The notes under the pieces are model-generated. The model had not been told where the DNA came from. It made no database searches and worked only from the letters and a program-made list of their open reading frames with translations. DNA of 64,000 nucleotides, taken from the NCBI RefSeq assembly GCF_958450345.1, contig NC_088784.1, forward strand, positions 40,300,278 to 40,364,277, written 5' to 3'. Position 1 is the first letter of the stretch. Each line of letters starts with the position of its first letter. Source of the DNA: Calliphora vicina (lineage: Eukaryota > Arthropoda > Insecta > Diptera > Calliphoridae). The position numbers and the translations under genes are program-made. Shown piece after piece: positions 36,875 to 47,040 of this stretch.

Positions 36875-37915
36875 TTAATAAAATATTTTTGATTTTTTTT
36901 TTCTTTTGAGGTTTGCTCCAATACCATCACATGCTCCTTTACCATGAGCAGTAGGATGAAAATGCCACTCAGCTGGCATTCCAAAATCTTTTTCATGAGC
37001 TGTAAGATTTGCGAAGCTACTTTTGTTTTTAAAATGTTGACGAGCTCCGTCCGAAACGTAGTATACCTTTTCTACTGTAAATTTTGATTTTAGATAATTT
37101 AGTATTATCTTCTGGTACTCATAAACTGCAACGGTGTCATGTTTTAAATCGTCGGATATGATTGCCATACTTTTGTGTTCCAGGTTTTCTTCTTTCATGT
37201 AGTAAATAACTACTGTGAATATAGTTGCTTGGTCGTTATTGAAGTGGAATGCTTGTATGGAATCCTGAAGAACATATTTATAGTTCTCTGCGAAATCAAA
37301 TGAAATAATGAATTCACCAGACTTCAAATGTGTTTTCAAGTCCTTGAAGAATGACCACTGCTCTTTGACTAAAAGGAGTGTGAGAATCCCATGCTCAGCA
37401 ACCAATTGTTTAGCAATTCTTGCTTTTCGTTGAGACGTTCCAAACTCAGTCATTGTTTTTGCAGAACTCCATGTTCTTGGAGCAAGCGTGAGAAGTTGAA
37501 TTCTTTCAGCTTCACTCTGTGACGTTTTGTATTTCTCTTTTATTTGTTCAAGAACTTCTACTGCATCCTTATGGTATTGGTTTCGACACTCATTCGTTGA
37601 ATTTGAAAAGTTAGAATAACCATCATCATCAACAGTTCTGACTTCATTCTCGGAATTACTTTTGTCTTCATCTGGAATAACTTCAACGCAAGGCTCATTA
37701 CTATTCAAATTCGGTAATTCGTTCAACTTTCCGAGCTCTTTCCTGCATGATCCACAAATTTTCAATCGTTTTGACAGCGTAGGGAATTTTTTTAATAAGC
37801 CGTCGGAAATATTTCGCATATCTGATGATCTGTGCTTCATTTTGTTAAAGGGATTAAAACAAAAAGACGAATAAATTTCATTTTCAGCCTTAGCCTTTTT
37901 AGAAGTCGTAGACAT
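36875..37915 (-). CDS. Truncated transposase with DDD-like core (family not named)
   Basis: 346 aa from ATG, no internal stop. The N-terminal part has FCFNPF and a CXXC motif (KICGSCRKEL). An acidic linker follows, then a core with FDFAENY (first D), YVSDGARQHFKNKSSFANL (second D) and FGMPAEWHFHPTAHGKG followed by ACDGIGANLKR (third D or E). This D/D/D-E arrangement and the HGKG-CDG-G motif occur, as I remember, in uncharacterised transposase-like proteins of insects and cnidarians; I cannot assign the superfamily with certainty. The frame runs into the left TIR right after ANLKR and ends in TIR-encoded residues (KKKSKIFY), so the C-terminus is lost and the protein is probably inactive. Confidence 0.75.
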   Translation of the reverse strand: MSTTSKKAKAENEIYSSFCFNPFNKMKHRSSDMRNISDGLLKKFPTLSKRLKICGSCRKELGKLNELPNLNSNEPCVEVIPDEDKSNSENEVRTVDDDGYSNFSNSTNECRNQYHKDAVEVLEQIKEKYKTSQSEAERIQLLTLAPRTWSSAKTMTEFGTSQRKARIAKQLVAEHGILTLLLVKEQWSFFKDLKTHLKSGEFIISFDFAENYKYVLQDSIQAFHFNNDQATIFTVVIYYMKEENLEHKSMAIISDDLKHDTVAVYEYQKIILNYLKSKFTVEKVYYVSDGARQHFKNKSSFANLTAHEKDFGMPAEWHFHPTAHGKGACDGIGANLKRKKKSKIFY

Positions 37916-38510
37916 TTTGAATTTTGTAAGTATTTATGTAAATAACACACGTCTTAACTTTAACGCTGTTTCTAAAAAACTGATTTCCGTATGTCTTCAG
38001 AATGACAATAAATAGTTTTTTAAGATCATATAGGTAGTACGTTTTAATGAATGAGTCTAAAATCTTTTATTAGGGTCAAGAAGGGCTTACATACTAAAGT
38101 ACCTAGTTTAACCAAATGTTACAAATAATAATAAAAATAAACCACCATATAAATAACCTACCTGTCAACTTCTACCTCTCCACCCACTTCTTAAAGTCAA
38201 ATGTCATAAAATAATAAATAAACTGGTACTTCGGAGAAGGGCCATAAAATATTTCCACTTGATTCCAAAAATTTGTTTCTGGGGCACCTGCTATTTTAAC
38301 AATGAAAATCACGTGCGCTGAAAACTACCTCAAGGATTGGCCGCAAGATACAAAACTCAGACAAATTTTGGGGGTGGAAAATTAATAGCGGTCGGCCTCA
38401 TATTGCACCCCTCCAGTGGCTATTATCGGTCAGTTGTTGTGGTTTTTATTTTTAAGGTTTTAGAAACACTTACACACAAATATGAAAAAAATCAATTTAA
38501 AAACATTTGT

Positions 38511-38920
38511 CTTGAGTTACAAAACATTTATTTTGATAGATATCCCACTCGCATCCCACTAAGCGACCAAAAAGGTTTTAAAGGAAAAGACCTAAGCTTT
38601 CTTTTGAGAAAAAAAATTAATAAAAAAAGAGTCCATTTTGGAAAAAAAAAGTCAAAAAGGTTTTTGATTTTTCAAAAAAAAGTAAAAAATTGTACGTCTT
38701 GAGTTACAAAACATTTTTTTATAGATATCCCACTCGCATCCCAAAAAAAATTAAAAAATGGGTCCATTTTTTTTAAAAAAAGTCAACAAAGTTTTTGATT
38801 TTGCAAAAAAATTCAAAAATTTTAAATCTTGAGTTACAAAATATTTTTTTTGATAGATATCCCACTCGCATCCCACTAAGCGACCATATAGGTCGCTTAG
38901 GAAAAGACCTAAGCTTTCTT
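38511..38920. repeat. Three subterminal repeat units in the nested DNA transposon
   Basis: CTTGAGTTACAAAACAT, then GATAGATATCCCACTCGCAT and, in two of them, CACTAAGCGACC plus AAAAGACCTAAGCTTTC. Units start near 38511, 38697 and 38827. Similar units occur inverted in the copy at 4949..5745, so they belong to the family and may be transposase-binding sites (inference). Confidence 0.75.
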
Positions 38921-39340
38921 AAAAAAAATAAAAAAAAAAAAAATAAAAAGGGCCCATTTTGAAAAAAAAAGTCAAAAATATTTTTGATTTAAAAAAAAAA
39001 ACAAAAATATTTTATTAAATTTTTTTAATTTTTTTTTTCGAAAGATTGCATAAATAGCTATCTAAACTATTTGGGACACATTTTGCTAAGAACAATAGGT
39101 AATAAGTTATATGGATAAAAAAAATACACCTGTTTGGCCAAAATGGTAAATTTTGACCTCCTATAACTCAGAGAGTTCTTGACCGATCTTGTTGAAAAAT
39201 GGTGTCCGAATTACTATCCAATAGAACTAACATGGTGCAAATTTCATCGCGATCGGAAGACATCGATTTCAAAAGTTGGTTCACTTGACGTGAAATGCCC
39301 CATATACATATTTTTTTCTATATTTCTTTTTATATACATT

Positions 39341-39631
39341 TTATTTTGATGAGGCTTTTAGAAGGATATCGCTCCGGTCGATTTTTAACCACATGGCAGG
39401 ATCTTCCTTTGGTTTAGGACTTCTTCTATAGTGATCGCCTTTGAGCCAGGCGATCTCATTCTGTACTTTGGCCGTACAGAACCTCTGGCGGAGACTTGGC
39501 TGTCCGCCAGGAACCACAAGATTACTTTTGGGTGCTCTTTTTTGTTTGTTAAGCACTCCAAAAGACTGGTGTAAATAAAATATTACAATTTGTAAACAAT
39601 ATTTTTCCTTGGGTGCTCTAAAATTAAGCAC
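39341..39631 (-). other. Leader / possible Gag N-terminal remnant of the gypsy element
   Basis: 96 aa frame between the primer-binding site and the nested transposon (KVQNEIAWLKGDHYRRSPKPKE). I recognise no domain. The DNA before it repeats AGCACTCC(A/G)AAGGAC/AAAGACTGG.. three times (near 39552, 39627 and 39696). Confidence 0.35.
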
Positions 39632-39708
39632 TCCGAAGGACAGGCAGGATCAAAAATATGCCAATATGCTTTTGGGTGCTTTTTTTTATTTTCTAGCACT
39701 CCCAAAGA

Positions 39709-39723
39709 CTGGCAGGATCGCCA
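39709..39723 (-). other. Primer-binding site
   Basis: TGGCGATCCTGCCAG directly abuts the 5' LTR and would pair with a tRNA 3' end ending in CGCCA. An arginine tRNA is the likely primer, by memory of related sites; the exact tRNA is not established. Confidence 0.7.
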
Positions 39724-40047
39724 TATAAGAGAAGAAAATCAAAAGTTGTTTTATTTTTATACCACTTTGCTCGAGCTAAATTACAGCTCAGAGTTGGTAA
39801 TGCAAAGTGTGTCCATTTATTAAAATTTTATTGATTATATACTAAATTAATGCTTACATTGCATTTTAACCTAAAGTGGAGAATGTAGCAGTTGGACTGA
39901 ACATTGAACGCAAGAATCACATAAAAATTAAGTAACGATTAGTACAACACACAAAGTGTTTACTGTTTTGTCGTTTCTGTAATATGATATTAATTCTTTT
40001 GCATTTCAATATTCTGTCGGTATAGTTGACATATGGTTTATGCTACA
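39724..40047 (-). repeat. 5' LTR of the gypsy element
   Basis: No substitution from the 3' LTR was seen on reading both. Such identity normally marks a recent insertion, or later gene conversion. Confidence 0.93.
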
Positions 40048-40051
40048 ATTT

Positions 40052-41240
40052 AATTTGAGGGCGGGTTAAAGTTTCCCAACTCTGGCACATTCTTATTGTT
40101 AATCTTTATAAGAAACCATATCATTCTTACATTTTAGGTATAAAATGTGTTCAGCAAAGTTATGTAAAATGTTACGGAGAATCTTTTTGTAGAATATGTT
40201 AACCCTCTAAATCCTCAAGGCATGGGTCTTTTTTGTCCTTTTTTAAAAAAAGTGCAAAAACCACCATTAAAACAGGGATTTAAAGGGATAAACTGTTCTG
40301 CAAAAAAATTATACGTGAAATATTACTATAAGTCCCTGAATACATCAAAACGGAAAATTCAACCAGAAAGTCAGAAAAAAGGAATAAAAAAAGAGAGCAT
40401 AGGGTTAATTTCGCATTTATTAAGAATTTTATTTTAAAGGACATTTTAGGTATAAAATGTATTCTTCAAATTTATGTAAAATGTTACGAAGAACATTTTT
40501 GTAGAATATGTTAACCCTCTAAATCCCCAAGGCATTGGTATTTTTTGTCCTTTTAAAAAAGAGCAACAAACACACGATGGCTGAAAGAATCGAACATAAT
40601 ATTTCATGAACAACAACTGAGAAAATATTCACTTAAATGTTTACCTTTCGGGGAAAAGAAAGAAATATGATTTTTATTGAAAATTTAGAGAGTTTTTGTT
40701 CTTTACTCAAGAATGTGTTATTTAATGAATTTAAGTTTGAATTTTGAAAAATTAATTATAATTTTTTAATATTTATATAAACAACCAAATGTACAAAAAA
40801 CAAGTGATATTCAGTATTAAATATTAACTTCTTCTAATTAACTTGTTCAAATTAACCTTGTTTTTAAACACAATTAAAAACCTGACTATATTTACGATCT
40901 AATTGTTTTGTTCTTTACTCAAGAATGTGTTATTTAATGAATTTAAGGACGTTTTTTCAATTAAAACACAAATGTAATTTTTTTATTAATTGTACTGCCT
41001 TTTTTCTTTGGTGTACATTTTTTGTCAATTCAATATATGTTCTACCCTAGGTGGTATCGGCAAGCTTAATGCGACACTATCATCCTTCTTCGTCAGAGAG
41101 ATACCGAAGTATATACCACAACTTACCAACTCCTGAACTCAATTTGCAATTCATCTGATGTTCAAATAATATTTTCCGTTTATCATTATTTACGAACCTG
41201 CAAATTTCACGATAACATTTTTATAGCACATTTCTGATTT
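40052..41240. repeat. Intergenic DNA with two internal direct duplications
   Basis: A block of about 130 bp occurs at 40131..40258 and 40441..40570 (CATTTTAGGTATAAAATGT, GTAGAATATGTTAACCCTCT). A block of about 40 bp occurs at 40694..40735 and 40906..40947 (TTTGTTCTTTACTCAAGAAT). The 71 aa frame at 40222..40437 lies between the first pair and is not recognised. Confidence 0.65.
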
Positions 41241-41269
41241 CCCTGGAATACCTTGCTGATCTGATACCT

Positions 41270-41960
41270 GGAATATTTTGCCGACTAGGCCCAATTTCAT
41301 TACTGTTATGAATTTTAAATAAAATATATTCAGAATATTACAGTCCACATACTGGCCTGTAACAGAATTCCATTCCGATCGAAAGTGGAATTAATTCCGT
41401 TTTTTTGCTTTTTCAGAAAAAGTAAAACGAAAATTTCTTTCGGAATGAAACCACTTTCATGTTACAATTGTAATTATTTGTTTTTCTAAAATTTTAAATC
41501 AGTTTCTGTAGCAAAAACATAACTTTTGCTTTAATATAAAAAACGCTGTTCAAATTAAAATCAGAAATAAAGAATTATTAAATATTTTTGGAATTAATAA
41601 ATTAACCGGAATCTGAAGAACCTAAAACGAAATCGATCGGAATTGTAACTACGGAATTGAAACCATTCCGAACAAAATGTTTGTCAGTCTTGATAATTTT
41701 AAATATACCACGAAATTTTTACTAAAATCGGACAACGTTAACCAATTTGCAATACATATTTAAAATTTCAAATGAAAAGATAGCGAAATATTATAAATAA
41801 TATAAAATAAATTTCATATATCGTCAATAAATCCATAAGCGATTATCTAAAAATTCTAAAATTTCTTAAAAAAAAATTTAAATAAAATTGAAAATGGAGT
41901 TTTGGAGAACTGCCGTTAAAAAAATTAAAAAAAAATATTTAATAGCAAAATTTTTCCAAA
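41270..41960. repeat. Family C central fragment, interrupted near 41351..41693
   Basis: TTTCATTACTGTTATGAATT, AGAATATTACAGTCCA and AAAATCGGACAACGTTAACC match family C. Between them lies about 340 bp with AATTCCATTCCGATCGAAAG and GAAACCATTCCGAAC, a probable inserted repeat without clear ends. The fragment ends around AACTGCCGTTAAAAAAATT. Confidence 0.5.
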
Positions 41961-42059
41961 AACTGAAAAATTAATTTTCCTTCGAATTGGAAAAAATCTT
42001 TGAGTAAGTTATATTTAATGATGATGGGAAATTTGTTTCTCTCATTAGAGTAAATATGT

Positions 42060-45000
42060 GTGCTGTGTCCTCCACTATGCCAGTGTTCGCAATTAACCGT
42101 AGATGCAGCACCCATTTGGTGTAGAATCTTCTTGCGTTCTCAAGTCGGAAGCCTTGAATTTTGTCATGTCAGTATTGCCAAACCATAAGTCCTTTAACGT
42201 CATCGGAAATAGCCTACCATAATCAACGTCTTTTGTTATTTTTATCTGAGTATATTCGGTATTATATTCACCTTGTAAAAGGGATTCTATTACTGATATT
42301 GCATCCTTGAATGGCCATTTGATGTGTACCAGAGATCCATTTCTGGAGGCCTCTTTGGCTGTTCTATCTGCCTTTTCATTTCCAGAAATGTTCATATGAC
42401 CAGGAATTTAATTGATATAAATTATCTCAAATTGTGATTTGTCTCATTTGTTAAGGATTCTATGTGTAATGTAGTTTTGATGATTAGGATTCTGTAGAGC
42501 ATGTAGACAGGATTTTGAATCCGTGAAAATTACAATTTTCTTGAATGAATTTCGAGTAGCAAAGTCAATTGCCAATGCAATTGCTAGTAGTTATGCAGTC
42601 ATTGATGATAATATTATAAATGTATAACAGGATTCAGCAGTATCAGATTCAGGATGAACGAAGGCAAAACCAGTAAAGTAGTTGGATACAGAACCATCAG
42701 TATATAAGATTTCATATTCCTCATGTTTAAAAAAGTTAAATTTCTCAGCAAATAATCTTTGGATAATGTCTCCATTAGCCACAGCATTGTTTTTACAGGA
42801 TCCTTTAAAGAAATCAGTTTCGAATGTTATATGATCATTGTTGTTGTTGCACCTCATATGTTCATCAATGTCATTGAAAATGAAATTATATTGACGATAA
42901 ATATTGGCTATGCTTGTTTTTATACTTTGTAATTCGTTAATATAATTTGAAATTGGAAGTTTGTGAAGTAATGATTTTAATATTTCCTTAGCTGTTAGAA
43001 GAGTAATTCTGAACTTGGCAGGAAGTTCATTAGCCATATAGTATAGAATATGCGTAGGAGTAGATCGCAGAAGACCCAGTGCCTGTCTTAGGTAATTGTT
43101 TATGTTGGTGTTAATTATATTTAATGCATTTTTGCTGATTAATAATACGATAAAAGTTACAAGTTCGTTTTATATTTCAAACAAAATTCTTAACATAATC
43201 CATTGATGAGTCGCCATTCGCAATAGTCCGGCCCTAGTACCTGATTGTCCTTCAGGAATTGATTTTGTATCGATGATCAAATTTAGTGGACGTGGTCCGT
43301 TGTCGAAGTGAATCGCCCTCGTCCCCACAAAATTGAAGGATAATTCCAATTCCCTACAACGAATTGAAAGGCTTGTCAACTTGTCCAATAGATATTGTCC
43401 TACAATGTTGAAATCCTTATCGAATACCAACATGAAAAAATCATCCGCAAATTGAAAAAGCGCGGTTTTTTCATCATTGATTTCATGTAAATTTGCCGTG
43501 AAAAGGTTAAATAAGATCGGAGAAAGTAAACTGCCTTGTGCCAAACCGTTACTTGTTTGAGCCTCTTGATTCCCAAGTACGAGTATTCCTTTTTCCAGAA
43601 AGTTGTGTAGCCATTTTATTATATCGGAATTGAAATTCTTATTTATCATAATTTTACATAATAAATTGTGATTGGTATTGTCGTAAACTTTGTCGATATC
43701 TAAGCATGCTGCTACTACGTGATGTCATTTCCTTTTAAGATTATAAACTGAAGTGATGACATCATTAATGCATTTAGCCGTAGATCTCCCCTTCCTGAAT
43801 GCATACGATCTCTCAGGTAATAAGTTGTTCATTGTGGTGTGATTTTCAATATGTGTCTTAATCAAAGATTCAAGTGTCTTAAACATAACAGAAAGAAGAC
43901 AAATGGATCGATTATTTGATATTATTGATGAATCCTTATTTTTGTTTGGTACTGGACATATAATAATACGTCTCCGAGAATCTGGAATTATCCCATTTTG
44001 CTATAATCGATTAATTTCATTAAACAGTTTTCCTCTTTCGCAAGGTTTAAGCTTTTGTAATATTCTATATGATATGTTATCGTCGCCTTTAGCATAGTCA
44101 TGGTTTCGAGATGCAATATATTTCTCAAATTGTTCAAATGAAATAATTGGTATGTCCGAATTCGGAGCATAATTTAGTGTTTGTGTATTATTAGTATTTA
44201 TCGTAGAGTTAGGTTCCGTTAAGTTTGATAAGAATTCCTTAATCTGATCGGAGTTCCATGAGTTGTTCATGAGTTGTAATTGATATTTTGTAATTCTTGA
44301 TAGTTTTTTCCACATTTCCTTAATCGAGTTTGGATGTGATAGATCATCCAATAGATCACTAAAAGCTTGATTTTTCTTTTCATTTATATATTTTCTAAGT
44401 TTAATTTCCATTTCTCTGTATGTTTCGAGATTATTAAATGATTTATCTTTGAAATATCTGTTTCTTACTAGATTTCGTTGGCCAAATAACTTATTTGACT
44501 CAATTCCCCACCAATATTCCCATCTGTTACTGTTATAGCGTTTTTCGTTCTAAGATTATTTATCGTCTTTGAAAAATCATTTAAGTCACCCACAACTTGT
44601 ATATTATTGATATCATTATAAAACTTCTTGAGAATATTCCTAAAATCCTTATTTTTCATAATATTGTTGATTTCGATAATTATTGGACAATGGCTACTAC
44701 CAGTTATTTTAGTGTTCATTACCTTCTATGAAGTAATTTGTCTATTACAAAAGGTCACATCTATGGCTGATGGTTGAGAATTTGGTGGTATAAAGGTGTC
44801 AGTTCCATTATTGATACAACTGTAGTTGGAATTCATAAGAATATCTTCAATTATTATACTCTTATTATCGGTTGAGTTTCTATTCCATAGTTAAGATTTT
44901 GCATTAATATCACCACACAATAACGTTAATTTTTTTGTTTCCTTGCATAATTGAATATTTTCCTCATTTCGTTAATAAATTCTTGAATATTCATGTTTGG

Positions 45001-45315
45001 AGGACTATAGTTGCAAATTATTGTGATATTTCTTTTCAAACTAATAGTTGATATGGATATTGTGTCATATTGAGAATTCATATTATTAATTGTGAATCTT
45101 ATATGTCTTCTGATATAAAATCCAACACCACCAAACCCATCCTATATGTTTTTGCATACAAAGTTATAGTTGTTCAAACTTGTGCATGCATTATCTGTTA
45201 ACCAAGTTTCATAAATAATTGCAATGTCAATATTATTGTTAACCATAAAAATTTCAGGTAGTTCCTTATTACCTTTCTTTTTTAAACTTTGAATATTAAA
45301 TTGTAGTAGCTTCAT
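42060..45315 (-). pseudogene. LINE ORF2 (endonuclease, reverse transcriptase, RNase H), broken
   Basis: ATG at 45315 opens MKLLQFNIQSLKKK, the N of the AP endonuclease fold (LQ.N), with YETWL as the E motif and GSSHCPIII near 44690 as its end. RT parts are at 44411..44001 (YAKGDDNISYRILQKL) and 43649..43170, with NGLAQGSLLSPILFNL and the FADD active site (a YADD variant) in FQFADDFFML. RNase H parts are at 43037..42591 (ILYTDGSVSN) and 42395..42093 (GNEKADRTAKEA). A final NCEHWHSGGHSTHI could be the remains of a C-terminal Cys/His motif. Each segment is in a different frame. Confidence 0.85.
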
Positions 45316-45331
45316 CTTGAAGGCTGGTGTT

Positions 45332-46877
45332 TTAAAATTTCTTTTCAATTATTGATTTACTAATCCTGTCAGCATCCATGTAATTCATTCCCTTATTTAC
45401 ATTGTCCCTCATGTTCAATAACATTTTTATCGTTTGATCCGAGTTAAAAATACCATTTGTCCAATTCGTAATTATACTAGTGGTATCCTGAGAAACCTTG
45501 GTAAGAATATCAATTGCCTTGTTATAGTTATCTGACATATCCGTCGTTTCCGATAATTCCATAATATTTTCATCCCCATAGTTCTGCGTTTCGTTGATGT
45601 TTAAGGTTTCCGTGAATTATTTCTAGGCAAGTTGTAAGAAAAGTTCATAGAATGATCCCTTAATACTTTTTGATGTTCTTTAAATAACTTACGCGTATTT
45701 GCTTCTGCATTTTCTCTGTTCATGTTGTTCCTTGCCACCTTCGAGAATGGTAAAATTCTATGGAATTCTCTAATTGCCTCGTGATGGTTATTGATGTTGT
45801 TGTTTCTGTTGTTTTTCATCATCATGTTTCAGAGGAGGAAATTTCTCAGAATCTTCTAATATAGAAAAATTGTTGGTAAATAAACCCGATAATCTTGTCC
45901 TGGCCTCTTTGACTTATAGATTTTCCACTGTCATCAATTTTTTCAACGCATACGCCTTAGTTCTTGCTGGGCATTCCTTAAATGTGGGTGGATGATTTGC
46001 CTTACAGTTCGTGCACTTGATCACCAAGCAATTGTTATCATCATGTTGATTATAGCAATTTCTACACAATTCAAAGTTTTGTTTACAGTGTTGGGCAAAA
46101 TGGTTATATCTGTAACATCTATAACATTGACCGAAAGGTATAAAGTACTTCACACTTATTTTTGTGTAACCGTAGATTAGCTCCTTAGGAATTTCATTAC
46201 CCTTAAAAATCACCTTCATAATCGTTGTTGGTACAAATATTAATTCACCTTCAGTATTCTTCTGTCGTCGATTTATCCTCAGCACCCTGATGATTCCAAT
46301 TGGTGAGTAAATAGATTCTAAAAAGTCTTCTTCAGATATTTCCGTTGGTATGTCATAGATTATACCCGTTTTCGATACAAAATGTGCAAATATCTTAGGT
46401 GATAGACCTTTTTCCCGAATTCTAGAATCCTTTACAAAATTATTAGCGACAGTATAATTCTTGAAAGACACTTTACATCTTCAAAAACCAATTTTTGAAA
46501 TCTCTAACACATTTTCAATCTTCAAATCTATAATAGTTTTACATATGGTTATACCATTCAAGTATTTTCTCATGCCATTTGCATCATATGCGTCCACGTA
46601 AACAAATTACCGGACCCTTATGTTCCTCATCATAATGATACTCAATATTCACTCTAGTTGGCTGTTCCCGATTTATATTAATGTCGTTAACACACAATTC
46701 CACGTTTTCTGTCCGAGTTATGTCAATATTCAATGCCTTATCCGACTTACCCTTTGTTGTTGCTTCATCTTCCATAGGCTTCACTTTGGTTGACTTCTTC
46801 CTACGTTTCTCCTGGTCATCTATCTCTTCCGGCGGGCAAGAGCCCCCGGCTTCAGCCATTTTCCGCTTTCCACTCAA
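45332..46877 (-). pseudogene. LINE ORF1 (Gag-like, zinc knuckles), frameshifted
   Basis: Starts at ATG 46877 (MSGKRKMAEAGG, then a Lys/Glu-rich stretch). The middle fragment (46471..45914) has an RNA-binding-like part (PTEISEEDFLESIYSPIGII) and the knuckles CYRCYRYNHFAQHC (CX2CX4HX4C), CRNCYNQHDDNNC and CTNCKANHPPTFKECP. The C-terminal pieces at 45825..45601 and 45562..45332 are Asn-rich then helical. At least three frame changes or stops separate the pieces. It ends 16 bp before the ORF2 ATG. ORF1 proteins coat the element RNA. Confidence 0.82.
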
Positions 46878-47040
46878 GGCTTAATCTTCAGATATTTTAA
46901 TTAAATGTGTTGATATAATTGGTTGAAATAATTCCGACCTTCCCTTTTAAATCCAATACTGAATGCTTAAATCCAATATAATTCTCCATTCACGTTGATA
47001 AAATGAGGTTATGTTTCACAAAAGGACGCCACTTTATATA

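Larger units (their letters stand above)
36609..39305 (-). mobile_element. DNA transposon with about 280-bp TIRs nested in the gypsy element
   Basis: Left TIR about 36609..36893 and right TIR about 39010..39305 are inverted with few mismatches, starting ATATGGGGCATTTCACGTCA. The right TIR carries about 30 bp absent from the left (AACTCAGAGAGTTCTTG region). ATAT on both sides may be the target duplication or part of the end. A transposase frame lies next to the left TIR. The right half (37930..39000) is non-coding with three subterminal repeat units. A decayed relative is at 4949..5745. Confidence 0.88.
33315..40047 (-). mobile_element. Ty3/gypsy LTR retrotransposon, defective, hosting a nested DNA transposon
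   Basis: The element runs on the minus strand. LTRs are 39724..40047 (5') and 33315..33638 (3'), 324 bp each, with no difference seen. ATTT at 33311..33314 and 40048..40051 is a 4-bp target duplication. TGGCGATCCTGCCAG at 39723..39709 (minus) is a primer-binding site directly next to the 5' LTR. AAAAGGGAGG at 33648..33639 is the polypurine tract next to the 3' LTR. Recognisable gag-like, protease-end, RNase H-end and integrase coding remains lie between. Reverse transcriptase is missing, and 36609..39305 is a separate DNA transposon. With that removed, the element is about 4 kb. Confidence 0.92.
41990..46990 (-). mobile_element. Decayed non-LTR retrotransposon (I-like LINE with RNase H)
   Basis: Minus strand, in order: ORF1 with three zinc knuckles, endonuclease, reverse transcriptase and RNase H. 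This domain order with CCHC knuckles and an RNase H domain fits the I group of insect LINEs (or the related LOA/R1 clades). Many frameshifts and stops make it inactive. Neither boundary is exact: the 5' side ends just before the Tc1 element at 47041, and the 3' side meets the family C fragment near 41980. Confidence 0.85.

Noticed and set aside
38337..38702. 121-aa plus-strand frame in the nested DNA transposon
   Set aside because: It crosses A-rich subterminal repeat units and has no domain; the coding strand of the element is minus.
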